Shown here one piece after another: positions 1 to 16,132 of a DNA stretch of 64,000 nucleotides. The stretch's first letter is position 1, and the number at the start of each line of letters is the position of its first letter. The DNA is from Lates calcarifer (lineage: Eukaryota > Chordata > Actinopteri > Centropomidae): NCBI RefSeq assembly GCF_001640805.2, contig NC_066837.1, forward strand, positions 22,167,804 through 22,231,803. The letters are read 5' to 3'. The notes below the pieces were generated by a model, which saw only the letters and a list, made by a program, of their open reading frames with translations, was not told where the DNA came from and did no database searches. The translations under genes were made by a program, and so were the position numbers.

Positions 1-1800
<1,800 letters not shown>

Positions 1801-1979
1801 TTAACCCCTGAGGAAAGAGGGGGAGAGAAGAAAAGACCAAACAGAAGAAGGAAAGAAAGTAGGACGGTTGTTTTGTTGGCTAGTACTGACGCTGGCTAAC
1901 AAGGAAACACGGGAGAAAAAAAAGAAAAATCAGATGACTGTCAGCTTCCGGGAAGAGGAGGGACCCATTGAGTGTTTTG

Positions 1980-2095
1980 ATTTTTGACCAATCAGCGTTC
2001 AAATGCTGCCGTCAACAACCTGAGCTCTAGCGCTGATTGGACACAAATATTCTGCCCCAGGAAGACACGTGAGAGCACAGTTAACCCAATCAATT
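1980..2095. promoter_or_regulatory. CCAAT-box cluster upstream of pi4k2a
   Basis: Three CCAAT-type motifs lie 210-320 bp upstream of the pi4k2a ATG: GACCAATCAG near 1986, its inverted form TGATTGGAC near 2033, and CCCAATC near 2085. Spaced CCAAT (NF-Y-type) boxes next to a CpG-rich first exon without a TATA box are typical of housekeeping promoters. The role is inferred from position and motif only. Confidence 0.45.
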
Positions 2096-3958
2096 AACTC
2101 CATATAAAAAAAACTTTGATAAAAATGTTCAGTGTTATTATGGAACTGAGGAAGAATTGTTGTATTTGCAGCGGCCAGAGTAGAAAATATGTGCAGATTC
2201 TGCAAGCCTGATAGGATATAAGAAGCTAAACTCAGCTGCAAATTACTTTACAATCCCACATTAAAGAGCCGCGTTAATTAATTTGAGACAATTTAATCAG
2301 TAAATGAAGATAAACAGTGTTCACTGGAAACTTACACCGAAATCTGCTGTTTTCTAATGACAACTAATTTCATGGGTGGTTTGCACTCAACTTTGCTATG
2401 GTGTGTGTGTCCCACAGGAAAGTTTAAATGGGTGTTAATGAGACAAAAACAAACATCTCAGCAGATGAGAGACAGCAGCAGCCTGCCAGTGAGCAACTAA
2501 ATGTTTTGACAAATGCACATTACATTTCACAGTTTGTAAAAAAAAAAAAAAAAAAAAACATAGTAGTTTTAATTGACAGTAAGGTTAATGACTGATGTGA
2601 GACCCCAAGCAAGTTTGTTTAGTTAACATTTTCAGAGGCAAAATTCTATGTAGTTCTCATCCAATAAAATTATTGCAAAAAGACTCCTTTGAGATTACTG
2701 TGTTCACAGCCAAGTAATATTCATGCTACACTATGAACATCTTGTTGGTGCTGTCATGTATTTGTGAGGGCATCAACACAACAGAAGTGTGGGTGCTGTG
2801 CTAGTCAATGAAGATATCAACAGCAAACATGGAGGTAAAAATGTACAGCACTGTGGTGGCTTTGTGGTTAAAACATTTGTTACATGACACACCCCTCTCT
2901 CTCTCCCCATTTCCTGTCTGCCAAAATACCCAGTACCCTAACATTTTGCTCTGAAAATGTTGAATACGAAACTTGGACTACGCCTCCTCATCACCGTAAG
3001 GTCAAAGGTCAAAGTTGTGTTAACACGTGAAGTACTCTGAACCTAGTGTCATACTGAAGCAACATTTCAACCAGGCAGAATCTGGTTTGAATGAGGGTCT
3101 GTTGAGAGACACTCTAACCCCAAGACTGACTCACCTCAGGATAACCAGACCTATTTTGAAAATCCACTGAGTAATACAGGTCTGTATCTGTCATAGCTGG
3201 GGAAGTCCAAGTCACGTCTCATGTCCATGAGGTCCCCATGTGCTCTCATGAGCAAACTGCAAATTAAAAGCTTCAAGTCTTTAATGTCTCTGACTCTTCT
3301 TGTTAAATAACACCACATTTGAATATGTTAATTTCAAAGCTGTTTTTTACTATGCTTTGTTCAAGGAAAGAGATCATCACTTCATATTTTTGTCAGAATT
3401 TGACTTGAGTTTGATCTAAATCCACTGTTGAGCTATCTAATATGTGTGTCTTGATATGTTAGTGGCAATATCTTGTGACTGATTATCATTTGAAAATATG
3501 TATACAACAATTTTTACACGTGTTGTGGTGATCATTCATGGTTTTCTAATGTGTCAGAAGGCGTTTCTTTATTTTTTCCATATGATGCATTCACTCCAGC
3601 CTGGCCTGCAGGATGCACGGCTGGGCGTGTGGACGTGCCGCTGTGCGCATCCTCCTGCCTCCTTCCTCCTCCCTTGCGCGCACAGCTGGCCCTCTCATTG
3701 GTGGAAACCGGCAGGAAGAGAGGAAGAGAGCTCGGGTCGTGAGATCTGTCAAGTTCAGCCAGACCAGCCAACTTTACGACCCAGCCGCTGCGCCGGACAC
3801 GCCATCACTTCAAACCACCAAAAATACTGCGCCCGGTTCTTTTTCGCCGTCTTTGGTGTTTCGGCGAAGTCAGGACAAATCTGCGGACGTTGCTGCCGCA
3901 TTTTAGTCACTTTCCTCAGAGTTCCCGGAAATACAGCGCAGAGGGCATCGGTGTGAGG
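2096..3958. other. Intergenic region between divergent pi4k2a and pgam1
   Basis: About 2.2 kb separates the two divergent start codons. The middle is AT-rich and contains an A-run at 2538-2558, with no recognisable gene. From about 3600 base composition becomes GC- and CpG-rich, with an inverted CCAAT motif (CTCATTGGTGG) near 3695; this is the likely pgam1 promoter and 5' UTR. Short overlapping frames at 3498-3956 are a by-product of the GC-rich island. Confidence 0.6.
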
Positions 3959-6146
<2,188 letters not shown>

Positions 6147-6610
6147 ACTCATCCTCCCTCAGGGGACTAGAGTACAGATCAATTATGTGCTGTTCAGTTC
6201 TCACAGTTTGTGTCATCACAGACTTGCGCAAACACAGACACACAATGTGCACTTTATTGTAATAATACCCATCTTTCATGCAAACGTACAATCTAGTGTT
6301 TGATTTGATTGGTCTTTACTTTTTGACACACTGAAACACACATTTCATTATTAGACTATAGACATCAGCTGTAATATGGTTTAAGCACTGACCAAAAATT
6401 GCAAATTAGGGACCAGCAAATAGATATAGACTACAAACATAGACTAACCCTGCAGAGTTGTCGCAAGTATTCCTTCCTATTTATGATCCATGTAGGTGAA
6501 GCTCAGTAGGAACAGTCTAACCTATAAAGTAACACTGGCTGTTGTCTAAAGGGCAAATTGTTATGCTCTGCACTGCTGAGTTTTGTTTGCTGTGGCATTG
6601 TGAGAAAAAG

Positions 6611-6616
6611 AATAAA
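6611..6616 (+). terminator. pgam1 polyadenylation signal AATAAA
   Basis: A canonical AATAAA lies 465 bp after the pgam1 stop, followed by TG/T-rich sequence (TGTTGTGAGTCATTATGTG, then GTGTCTGATGTC). This is a plausible cleavage and polyadenylation site. No other canonical hexamer was noticed closer to the stop codon. Confidence 0.6.
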
Positions 6617-6639
6617 TGTTGTGAGTCATTATGTGATGA

Positions 6640-7400
6640 AATCTGTGTCTGATGTCTTTTTCCAGTATAACTGTCCCCTCTGTCCTCATGAATCATTGTT
6701 ATAGAGAAATTGGTTGGTTACAGTCTCATGAAAAATTATAATGAATATATTAGCTTCAAAAGGAAACTATGATACAATACACACATTGTTGTGTGCCAGA
6801 CATGGACAAGAATACACCCTAGAATATAACACGAACCACTTTTTGTATGGAACTTTTATACACACGCAAAGGTTTGGCCATTCCTAAAGCCTCAGCTTGG
6901 AGTTGTTCATGGTGGGTTTTGAGGTCTGCTCTGGATCATTATCCAGTTATAGTGGCTAGTCTTATTAAAATTTCATTTGCATCCAGAATTTGCTAATATT
7001 TTGTGGAATCTGTATTTCCCCCCGTCTGTGTAATATTTCCACCCCATACTTAACAGTCAGCAAAGGGATGTTATTAATTACCCGCTTTGCATCTTAAAGT
7101 TGATGCTTTAGAGCCAAATCCACAAATGTGAAATTTTATTTTTACAGATTTATTTAGATGACCATTACATTTTGACAAGTAAGTGTTAATAATGAGTAAT
7201 GGAGAAATTATGCCACAGCGTACTGCAAAAAGATTGAGTGGTTTTGTATTAACAGGTAAAACTGCTGACAATCAGAAACTCTTCGTAACACTTAATAAAT
7301 GTCTTTTTTATATCCGTAATACTGTTGGTACAAGTAACATAAGTAGTTTAATTATAAATAAGTAGCCTGACTGTACATGTATAATCTGCTGTATAGTGTG
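6640..7400. other. pgam1-exosc1 intergenic region
   Basis: AT-rich sequence between the pgam1 poly(A) signal and the exosc1 promoter. The part around 6860-7010 (AAGGTTTGGCCATTCC, then GGTCTGCTCTGGATCATTATCC) resembles decayed fish interspersed repeats, but I cannot assign a family. No gene seen. Confidence 0.4.
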
Positions 7401-7499
7401 GAAATGTTAATGCCATGCTACCGTGAGGCGGCGACGCATACCATGTGCTCGTGTGCCTCAACAAACATGGCTGACCGAGCCGTCCTTATTCCCCTTCCT

Positions 7500-7581
7500 C
7501 TCAGTGTGAGATCGACCAATCAGAATCGACTCGAGCCCTACGTCACAGCCAATCGGCTTTCAATCTGCTCTTCTCGAAAAC
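7500..7581 (+). promoter_or_regulatory. exosc1 promoter with two CCAAT boxes
   Basis: GACCAATCAGAATC (near 7513) and AGCCAATCGG (near 7548) lie 30-70 bp before the exosc1 ATG, in a locally CpG-richer stretch with no TATA box. Functional assignment is inferred from position. Confidence 0.45.
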
Positions 7582-10500
7582 ATGTCGCCCATGAAGCTGT
7601 GTGTTCCAGGTGAGCTCCGTAAACTTTGTCAATACTAGTACTTAAGATGTAGTTATATCACACATACGAGCGTTTTGGCTTTTCCTGCTCATGTTGGCTA
7701 TTGTAGACGTCGCCGTGAAATGTAGTTAAACTGTAGTCTGACAGCGTAAAATCTCTTAATTATTTCCAGCTGCCATGCGTGGGGTGGGCTTTGGCTTCAA
7801 GCACTGTTAACGTTGCTTTTTAATTTCGGGCTTGGTGTATGACATGAATATGAGACGGAAGGAGGTGTGTTCACGGTCATTAACGCGTAGTTGTTTCACG
7901 GTAAAGGAGGTTTATTACCGTACACTTGTGCAGGGCTGTGAGTTGTTGACTTTTACTTTCCACGGCAGGTTTGATGCAGCCCTGCCCATCGCCTCAGGCA
8001 GGATAGCAGCATTCCTTCTCTTACTTGTTTTGACTCAACCATGGGAAATCCTCTGTTTTACTGTGCGGGTGGCAGTAGGAAATGTCAACAAAAATGTTTC
8101 ACACTAAGCAATTGCAGAAGGTCTGATAACTGTCATCTAAATGTGTTAAAGTTGCATGGACACACAGCTGTGTCAGTCCTATGTCATGGTAATGCCAAGG
8201 TTAGAAAAGGCTCAAAGTGATCAGAGGAATGAGTCCAGAGAAATAACTGTCCGCCCTAGATGAAGGGTCATTCTGGACAAAGGTGTTGCATGAGCCAAAT
8301 CATGCTCTGTGCACACACAGGAGTGATGGGTTTTGGTTTTATTCCTAATATCCAGTGTGTGTTCTTCTGCAGAGCCTGGAAAGTAAATCTGTCAGCTCAT
8401 CTGAGGTATTTACAGTTATTGTATATGGAAACACATAGAGGATTTCCCCTGGCCAGGATATTGTTTTGATGAGATGGTGGTCCACCCATATCCTGACATA
8501 ACATATTTCGTGATCAATTCAGATAGCAGATATAATATTCACATATATGGAATTGGCCTTGTGAAATAGTGTCTTTCTGTTTTACCCCAGAGGTTAATGT
8601 TTCATCCTACAAAAGTGTATTGTGTGCATTGTTTATTCTGATGTTAGTCAAAAAGGGTCCACCTCCACTATAAAACACTTTTCTGCAACACCCTCCTCCA
8701 CTGACACTACCTCTGATTTCCTCCTTTGTTCTCAGGTGACAAACTATGCAGTGTAGAAGACTGTATTCCAGGCACGGGAGTATATCTGCGGCACGGCTAC
8801 ATATACTCCTCACTAGCGGGTTACGTGCTCAGGAAAAACGAGGGAGAGGAGGTGAGGGGTGTGACATGGTGGGTGTGGGTAGGAGAGGGGTGGTGAAAGC
8901 TGCAGAAGCAGTGAGGCATATGATGTGGGAGTGCCTGAGTAAAGGTATTGCGCAACCATTGTGAATGTGACTGAAGCAAAATGGCTTTGTTAAGTGCCTG
9001 TGGTGAAATGTGCACCATATTTTTGTGTGACAGATTCTTCCTCAGGCTGTTTTAAACTTGTGTAAAGTTATGAAAACTGAACAGGTTTGTGTGTGATCTG
9101 TGCATGCATTAATGCATGTGATTTTTCTGCCTCTTTCAAGTTACCCGTGATCTCAGTGGTGAGAGAAACAGAAACACAACTACTGCCAGATGTAGGAGCA
9201 ATAGTCACCTGTAAGGTATGCAGTGAAGTCAGATCCAGTTTTTATAATAACTGTTTGATTTGTTTATGTGATTGTGCACAGTTAAGTTATACATCTTTTT
9301 GTCAAAGAGTTGGTTTGTCTTGAGCCTTGCTGTTCTTTGATTGGACAGGTGACCAGCATCAATCCCAGGTTTGCTAAGGTCCACATCCTTTACGTAGGCT
9401 CCACACCGCTGAAGGACCGCTTCAGAGGGACTATCAGGTAACCCCAAACCTGGCTCCACAGTGCAGTATGTGGTCTTATTATTTTGATTCTCTCTTAAAA
9501 CTGAGCTCACTCTGTCTCTCTGACACTACAGAAAAGAAGATGTGCGAGCAACAGAGAAAGACAAGGTGTGTTTGAATAAATGTATTAAATAAGCTCATCA
9601 TGTCTATGTAGCTCCTGTTTAGTTACAAGCTTCTCTCTGTTACAGGTGGAAACATACAAAAGCTTCAGACCTGGTGACATCGTCTTGGCAAAAGTGGTAT
9701 CCTTCATGTGACAAATTTTTTCATAACCTCAGAGTGACACTTGTACAGTAAACAAAATCATGTCCAAAGAAGTCAGCTGTGATTATTTCTGGGAGGGTTT
9801 TGGTGTTTGTTAAACATGGTTTGAGGATTTTAATGCACAACAGATTTACAATGAGTCAAAAAACTGTGTCACTTCTGTAAATAATATGTTGAATTCATTA
9901 TCTTTGGTTTTGGATGTATGTTGTTGTTGATACCTTGACATGCAATGTCAGATTTCTCTTGGTGACGTTCAGTCTAACTACCTGCTGACAACGGCAGAGA
10001 ATGAGCTGGGAGTTGTGGTGGCACACAGTGAAGCAGGTAACTCTAATGCTCAATTAAGCTAAGCTTTTGCTTCTGTCTTATTTTTTTTAAATATAAAACT
10101 TCAAAACACAGGAGGATTCCAGCACACTACACACATAAGGAGTATCATGTTTAAACACAAGGTGGTGTTTGTACTGTTCGGCCTGCAGGTATTTATTGTC
10201 ACTCTCCTGTTTTCATAGTAATTCTGCATGATGAGCACTATATCAGACTGTGAGGTGCACATCTGCAGGAGAGTGGCAGGAGATTCATACTCCTTGCTCA
10301 AATCAGTCAGTTGATGTTTATGTTACATGGATCTAAGTGAAGTTATGTAACTCAGCTGAATTTACAGTAAAAGTCTCTATATGTTCTATGGCCCTAATTT
10401 TTCCATGTAACATTCACTTCCTGTACTCATATTGAACCACATCTAAATTTTGAGCAGAACTCCGCATTTGTACATTAATTTTTGTTTTACACTTCTTTAG

Positions 10501-10702
10501 TTTCTTGAAATTGTATTTGAGCTGTTAATAATGTGATGAAGCAATATGTTGATTCTTTCTGTTTTGTTTTTTTCTCATGTTCTTTTGTGAACCAGGTGCC
10601 CAGATGGTTCCTATCAGCTGGTGTGAGATGCAGTGCCCACGGACGCACACCAAAGAGTTCCGCAAAGTGGCGCGAGTGCAGCCGGAATATCTACAGGCAT
10701 GA
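7582..10702 (+). CDS. exosc1: Exosome complex component 1 (CSL4), complete, 8 exons, 194 aa
   Basis: EXOSC1/CSL4 is one of the three S1-domain cap subunits of the RNA exosome, which processes and degrades RNA 3'-5' in nucleus and cytoplasm. Exons: 7582-7609, 8736-8851, 9141-9215, 9349-9437, 9532-9565, 9646-9696, 9952-10036 and 10596-10702; all introns are GT-AG and phases join to 195 codons including TGA (human about 195 aa). The N-terminal domain includes CIPGTGVYLRHGYIYSSLAG. It is followed by VVRETETQLLPDVGAIVTCK and the S1 domain (about residues 65-150, with RFAKVHILYVGS and FRPGDIVLAKVISLGD). The C-terminal part ends GAQMVPISWCEMQCPRTHTK, FRKVARVQPEYLQA. It shares strand with pgam1, its human neighbour. 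Confidence 0.97.
7610..8735 (+). other. exosc1 intron 1
   Basis: An 1126-bp intron after a very short first coding exon of 28 nt. Nothing recognisable inside. Confidence 0.85.
10037..10595 (+). other. exosc1 intron 7
   Basis: A 559-bp AT-rich intron; nothing recognisable inside. Confidence 0.85.
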
Positions 10703-12470
10703 GAGCCCCAAACCCTTTTCCCTCCACAAGGAACACACAGCTTCCCCTTCCTCCTTCACTCACTGTCATCAAGTAGCCTCTTAATTCTGTTTCAGAGGTT
10801 TTCTGAGAGACTTGAGCGACTTGTTAAGATTTGTTGGCTACTGCTGGTTTCATGTCTTTCTTGAGTGTTTTTTAAAAATAGCTTTCCCTTTGCACATTGT
10901 GTCATCATTTGATTGTGCCAGCTTGAAAACACTGTAGCAGCGTCAGACCAAACTGCTAAACTGTCAGGACATATTCTAACCAATGTAGTGACTGTTGTTA
11001 AGACATTTTAACTAATTCAAGGGTGGTACACTGCAGCTAACAAATTCTCTAAGAGGTCATTATGTTGAGAAACTAAAAGCATCAAAATTTTGCACTTAGA
11101 GATGAAAGGGCTCTTTCACAGCTGCAGGATTCACTCAGTTTTGCAAAGTTATTGTGGCAAAATTTAGATCAACAGGTCTCTTCAAGGATGATGCATGTTT
11201 CTGGGTGTATAGATCTAAGACTTGGTTAAACAGATTACATCTCATGTAAAGATAAAAATGAACACTGCATTTTGTACCCAGAGAGATGATTTAAATGGGT
11301 AGTGGCTGCATTTGGTCTGAAATGAGGATCTGACCAAAAAAGCTGCATAGTGAGTGCTGCACTTTTTTGTTCTTGCACGATTTGTGGCTGACTTTTTTTT
11401 TTTTTTATCTTATCCATTAAAGTGTCAGAACATTAGTTTGAAGACATTTTACTCTCCTGAGGCTCATTTCTTCTTACACCTTTTCATCTTATCCAGTTTC
11501 AAGTAAACTGGTGGACAGATGTTGTCCAAACAGCGGTTAAAAAGGGACGAGTGTGATTGAGAGAGCCGAACGTTCAATCAGACAACACAGCTACCATGCA
11601 CGGAATATTGAAGTACAGCATATGATAGTCAAATATTTCTCTTCTGTTTTCCAGCACATAATCAAAACTACACAATTATGAGCCTATAACAAGCAAGCAG
11701 AAATGTTTCCATTTTATTTTTGAAGTAAAATGTACTTTTACTTTCCTTATTCTCTCTTCACTTTACAGCATATGTCATGTGCAAGATTGAAATAAAATGA
11801 CTATCAAAACAAGTGACATTAGTATTCCATCTTATCCAGACTGATTCAAGTGATGCCATTTTGTATTCAGAAATGAAAGGAGATGGCACAAGTGATTTTT
11901 AGCCATACAGCTGCTCACATCTACACAACTGGCAGGACAGCCGCCTCATAATCACTGCAAACACACTGCAAGCATTCTTTCTCCCTACACATTATTTAAC
12001 ATCCTTAGTCTTTTCTGTCACAAAAAATACTGGATTATTAAATGTGAAACAACAATAGGAGTAAAAATCAATGTGTCATCTAACACTGCATCTAACACAT
12101 TGTGTTTGTAGTCACCTTTTGCCATTATTAGAACAAAGTAATTAACAGTCAAAAAATCTTAGTCTAGAACATCAAACAGAAAATCTGAAATAAGGAGAAC
12201 AACATTTTGCAGCCACAAAACAGTGAAATCACACAAATACTTGTGAGAAACTGATTCTCAGTCACAATCTTCTACATAAAAACAGTTCCTCAAGCAAGAG
12301 GATGTATAATTTACAGTATGTACAAACAGAATTGTCTGTTGTGTTTCCTCGTCTAATATTAATTTATATACAAGTTTAAAGATTCTCCAGTGAACCAGTG
12401 TATGAATCCAAAGCTTAAACCACACATAAAAAAAAATTAAAAATAAAAATAAAAAAATGGATCACTTTGA
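10703..12470. other. Convergent 3' ends of exosc1 and knop1
   Basis: A 1.77-kb AT-rich interval between the exosc1 stop and the knop1 stop. Plus-strand candidate poly(A) hexamers are ATTAAA at 11416-11421 and AATAAA at 11791-11796. A minus-strand AATAAA (TTTATT on the plus strand) lies near 11714. The two 3' UTRs therefore probably approach or overlap each other. No third gene recognised. This interval also holds the junction between the human-10q24-like and human-16p-like gene blocks. Confidence 0.5.
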
Positions 12471-15400
12471 TCAGTCATCGAAGCGGACCGATCGACTTGC
12501 ATTGATGTCAATAAAGAACTTCTTATTGGACGGTGCAGTAAACCCAAGTCCAGCCCCCCTGTTAGTGAAGTCCATTCTGCGTGAGTGAGCACGCTCAAAC
12601 TCTCCCAGAAGCCCTTGCTGTAACTGCTGCTGTGCCTCCTTCCCCATTGCCATATTGGCTCCTCCGGTGCTGCTCCCTGTGGCCGGCTGGAAACCCTTTT
12701 TGAAGCCTCCCATCAAGCGGAGGAATTTCTGCTGCTGTTCACAGCTGTTGAACTGAGCAGTGCTCCACTGACCCAAACCCTGAGGAACGCAAACACCGGG
12801 GGCAAATATTAGAGACAAGCTGCAGTCATTCACAGTGAGTGTGTTGAGAGGCACTCCACAGGTGAAGCTGTTTTCTTGTAACAAAGAGTATAATACAGCC
12901 TGAGAAAACACTTGTACTATGTCTTCTGTAGCTCTAGAGGAGCTTTCTAAAGCTTGCATAAATAACCCCTGGTGATCCATCAGTCGAATGAATACTATAA
13001 AGTTGCTTCATGGAACTGTAGTCCAGCACTTTTTGAAGCTTGATTCGTACTGCTGATTGAAATTCAGGCTATATCTGCCTCTGCTGCATCAATTTTGTCT
13101 TTTCTTTTTTAAAATCTCTTTCTCTGAAGACTTTTGTTAAAGTGCAGGAACAGTACTACAAGACTGGAGTACCCCTTTAAGGGAATTGTTTTATTCTATT
13201 TCCAGGACAGATGCAGATACTGACCAAAGGTTTAGCTGGTTTTTCAGGTTGAGAGGCCTTGTCAATCTCCATTTGCAGAGCTTGTCTCCTCTCCTATGAT
13301 GAACCAAAACACACTTCAATGCAATTTACAAAGTCAAAGTGAAGTACCATTAATGAAAATACTAAAGATTATATGTTGAATCTCATTAGAGGGATAGTTT
13401 CCTCTTGAGAGTGAGATGAGAAGACTGATACCAAACTCTTATCTGTTCATTAAAAATTTAAGTACAATCTGGAGATGTGTAGTGAGCTTTAGAGGTGAGG
13501 TAGGTGGATTCAGCATTACCTTTGGACATGGTCAGTCCAGTTATGTACAACAATAAATGTCACACTTGACACAATAATGTAAAGATAATGAGATCCTTGA
13601 TTACCTGGTTGATAGTGACCTCATCAGTGTTTCCACTCTTCTCTGAAAGAAACACCACGTCCTTTTGGGGATACACCTGAAACACAGTGAAACACAAACA
13701 CAGCTCACTCCAAATGCAGGTGACAAAAAAACAACACCTGTGCACAGTGTTAGTAAACTCTGACAATACACACTCACCTGTTCATCTTCCACCTCCTCTT
13801 TAATCTTTTTCTTCTTCTTTTTCGAACCAGTTTCAACACGAACATCATTCTCCGCCTGTTCCACCTCAGCAGCACTCTTCCTCTTCTTTTTGTCCTTCTT
13901 GCTTCTTGTGTCATTGGCCTCTCTCTGCCCATCCTCATTTTCTTCACATTTAATAAATGATGGCTCTTCCATTCCCTTTGCGCTTTCCTTTTTCCTCTTC
14001 TTTTTCTTTGGCTCTGTCTCCTCTACCTCGCTGACTTCTACAGGAGCTTTTCTACCCTTTTCCTTTTTTCCTTTTTTCTTTGTCTCCTCTTCCTCTCTGA
14101 TAACTATCTCACTCTCATTCGACCCACTATCTTTGTTCAGCTTTTTACCTGATGGTTCTTTGGTTCTTTTGTTGCTGCCTTTGATCTCAGGTGTTTCTAC
14201 TCCATTTTCATCCTCTTTAGTCTTGGCGTCTTTCTTTTTCTTCTTTTTCATTTTTACCTCCTCAACCTCAGTGTCACTCTGTGGCTCTAACTTCACTCCA
14301 TTCTCAGGCACTTTAGGTTTCTTTTTTGTTGCATTTACTCCCTCCACAGCTACACCTGTTTCTTCCTCAGTGGTTTTCTTTTTCTTCTTTTTCTTTTCTT
14401 TGCTTGGCTCCTCACTCTCCTCTGTGATCGCAGCTAAAACATTGTTTTTTGCTTTCTTGACTTTCTTTGGCACTTTATCCTTTCCATCTTGTTGCTCTTC
14501 TTCCTCCTCTTTCTCAGCTTTAACTTCTGCAGTCTTATCCTTTACTTTCTTCTCTTTCCTTTGTTTCTTTTCCACTTCTTCTTTCACTGAACTTGTAATT
14601 GCAATTTCCACTTGACTGATATTATCAGCCAGCTGCTTCTTCTTCTTCTTCTTTTTGCTGACTCCTTCGTCTTTTGCTAACTCTGTGACATCAGAACCAT
14701 TGGCATTGTTCAGAGATTCATGAACAACTTTCTTCTTCTTCTTTTTTTTCTTCTCCTCCTTTTCACCAACTCCATCCCACAACTCTTCTTCTATAACCAC
14801 AGTTTCCTTTTTTTTGCTTTTCTTCTTTGCTTTTTTCACTTCTGCTAGGCTCCCATCGTCATAGACTTGTCCTTTCTTGCATTTCCTCTCTTTCTTAATA
14901 CAATTCTCCTCACTCTTGTCTTCTTCTGTCTTCATTTTCACCATTTCCACTGGACTCTCCACAGCAACAGACCTCTGGTTTGTCTGATGAGAGAAAATAC
15001 AATTACTGCAAGATAATGCCTCCTCTCAGATTAAACTGCAATACCAGGTTCATGAAATCTATGTTTATGCACAGGTGTGACCAATAGAGCAGCACACTAA
15101 CCGAGGGTTTGACTGATTGCCAGGGAAGAGACTCCTGATCAATGTCTTTTTGTAGGGCTAATCGCTTCTCCTGCAGGGAACAGAGAATTGTATATCAATA
15201 TCAACCAAAATGTATGTAGTTATACAAATGTATCAAACACTGGATGCATTGAAAACAAGTACCCTTTTAATGCATCAGAAATCAGTTTTCACACATCTTA
15301 CATTATGCATTATTCTGCATATGTCAAACCTGTGGCTCTTCTGATCTATTCCTACATTTTATTCGCTGATGCTTAGTTTTGTGTTACAAACTGTCTGGCT

Positions 15401-15654
15401 TTGAAGGTCTACTTGTAGTGTTAATGTTAAGAACACTGTCACGATGTGTGCACGGTCATGTGGAATTTGTCCTCCAACTAGTCAATCCTGGACTATAACT
15501 CTGCCTTGCAACCTGTCAGCAAATATTTTTGTAATCCAATATTGGATATTTGATTAAAGAAACCCAGTACCTCGTCAATACAGATCTCTTGGGACTTAGA
15601 TGCAGACTTCTCTGAAACAAAAATCACGTCCTCGTCGGAGTCCGTCTGAAACAT
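12471..15654 (-). CDS. knop1: Lysine-rich nucleolar protein 1, about 600 aa, 6 coding exons
   Basis: KNOP1 is a highly basic nucleolar protein of poorly known function. Minus-strand exons in transcript order: 15571-15645 (or extended to an in-frame ATG at 15654), 15102-15170, 13778-14983, 13605-13676, 13225-13293 and 12471-12779. All are phase 0 with GT-AG junctions. The 402-codon third exon consists of Lys runs alternating with Glu-rich segments, typical of nucleolar-localising tails. The C-terminal exon carries the family signature: GLGQWSTAQF, QKFLRLMGGFKKGF, ANMAMGKEAQ, RGAGLGF and KKFFIDINASRSVRFDD. The segment QALQMEIDKAS just before it matches the human ALQEEIDRES region. The exact start is uncertain: ATG 15654 gives MFQTDSDEDV, but a spliced upstream exon (acceptor TTTCAG) is possible. 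An unusual exon duplication is described under findings. Confidence 0.9.
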
Positions 15655-16132
15655 AAAATAAACCGTGTTCAGCACGTGTAAATGAACATGAATTTCAGTC
15701 CCAGTGTTCTTAAGTAAGCGCATACTCACACACAGCACCTACACCTACATTTGAAAACACCAGGTTTATCCAAAGCACTCTTAGTAAAACATGCTAGCTA
15801 GCTAACAGCAGCTGAATAGCAGCTAAACGGTTAAACCAAAGTGGAGACAAGCTAATGGGTAAGCCAGACGCTGAGACTATGTTGTCACAGCTGCACAGTG
15901 TACAATAAAATATAAACCTGATGAACGGTTTACTAACTTTGCACACTTTGAAAATTCACGTGGACAGTCGTTTACTCCCTTGACCTGGAAGTAGTTTTCG
16001 TAGTTCCTCTTAGCGACGAGCGAGGCGCCCGTAGCAACAAGCGCGTTCTCCTGTATGGAACGACAAATGGGTCAAAATTAATCTACGTACCGTCCGCCAG
16101 TGGCTGAAGTGCGCTCATACGCCACGAGATGG
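15655..16132 (-). promoter_or_regulatory. Probable knop1 5' region
   Basis: Sequence just upstream of the first recognisable knop1 exon. A CpG-richer patch at about 15955-16050 (TAGCGACGAGCGAGGCGCCC, GCGCGTT) suggests the promoter and untranslated first exon. On the minus strand this patch has CAG-GT donor-like sites but no ATG, consistent with a non-coding first exon. Assignment by position only. Confidence 0.35.

Noticed and set aside
3498..3956. Overlapping frames upstream of pgam1
   Set aside because: GC-rich promoter/5' UTR sequence; only the frame joining [11 protein letters not shown] is supported.
13890..14615. A 241-codon plus-strand frame rich in Ser, Phe and Leu
   Set aside because: It is the antisense shadow of the knop1 lysine-rich exon (Lys/Glu codons read as Phe/Leu/Ser).
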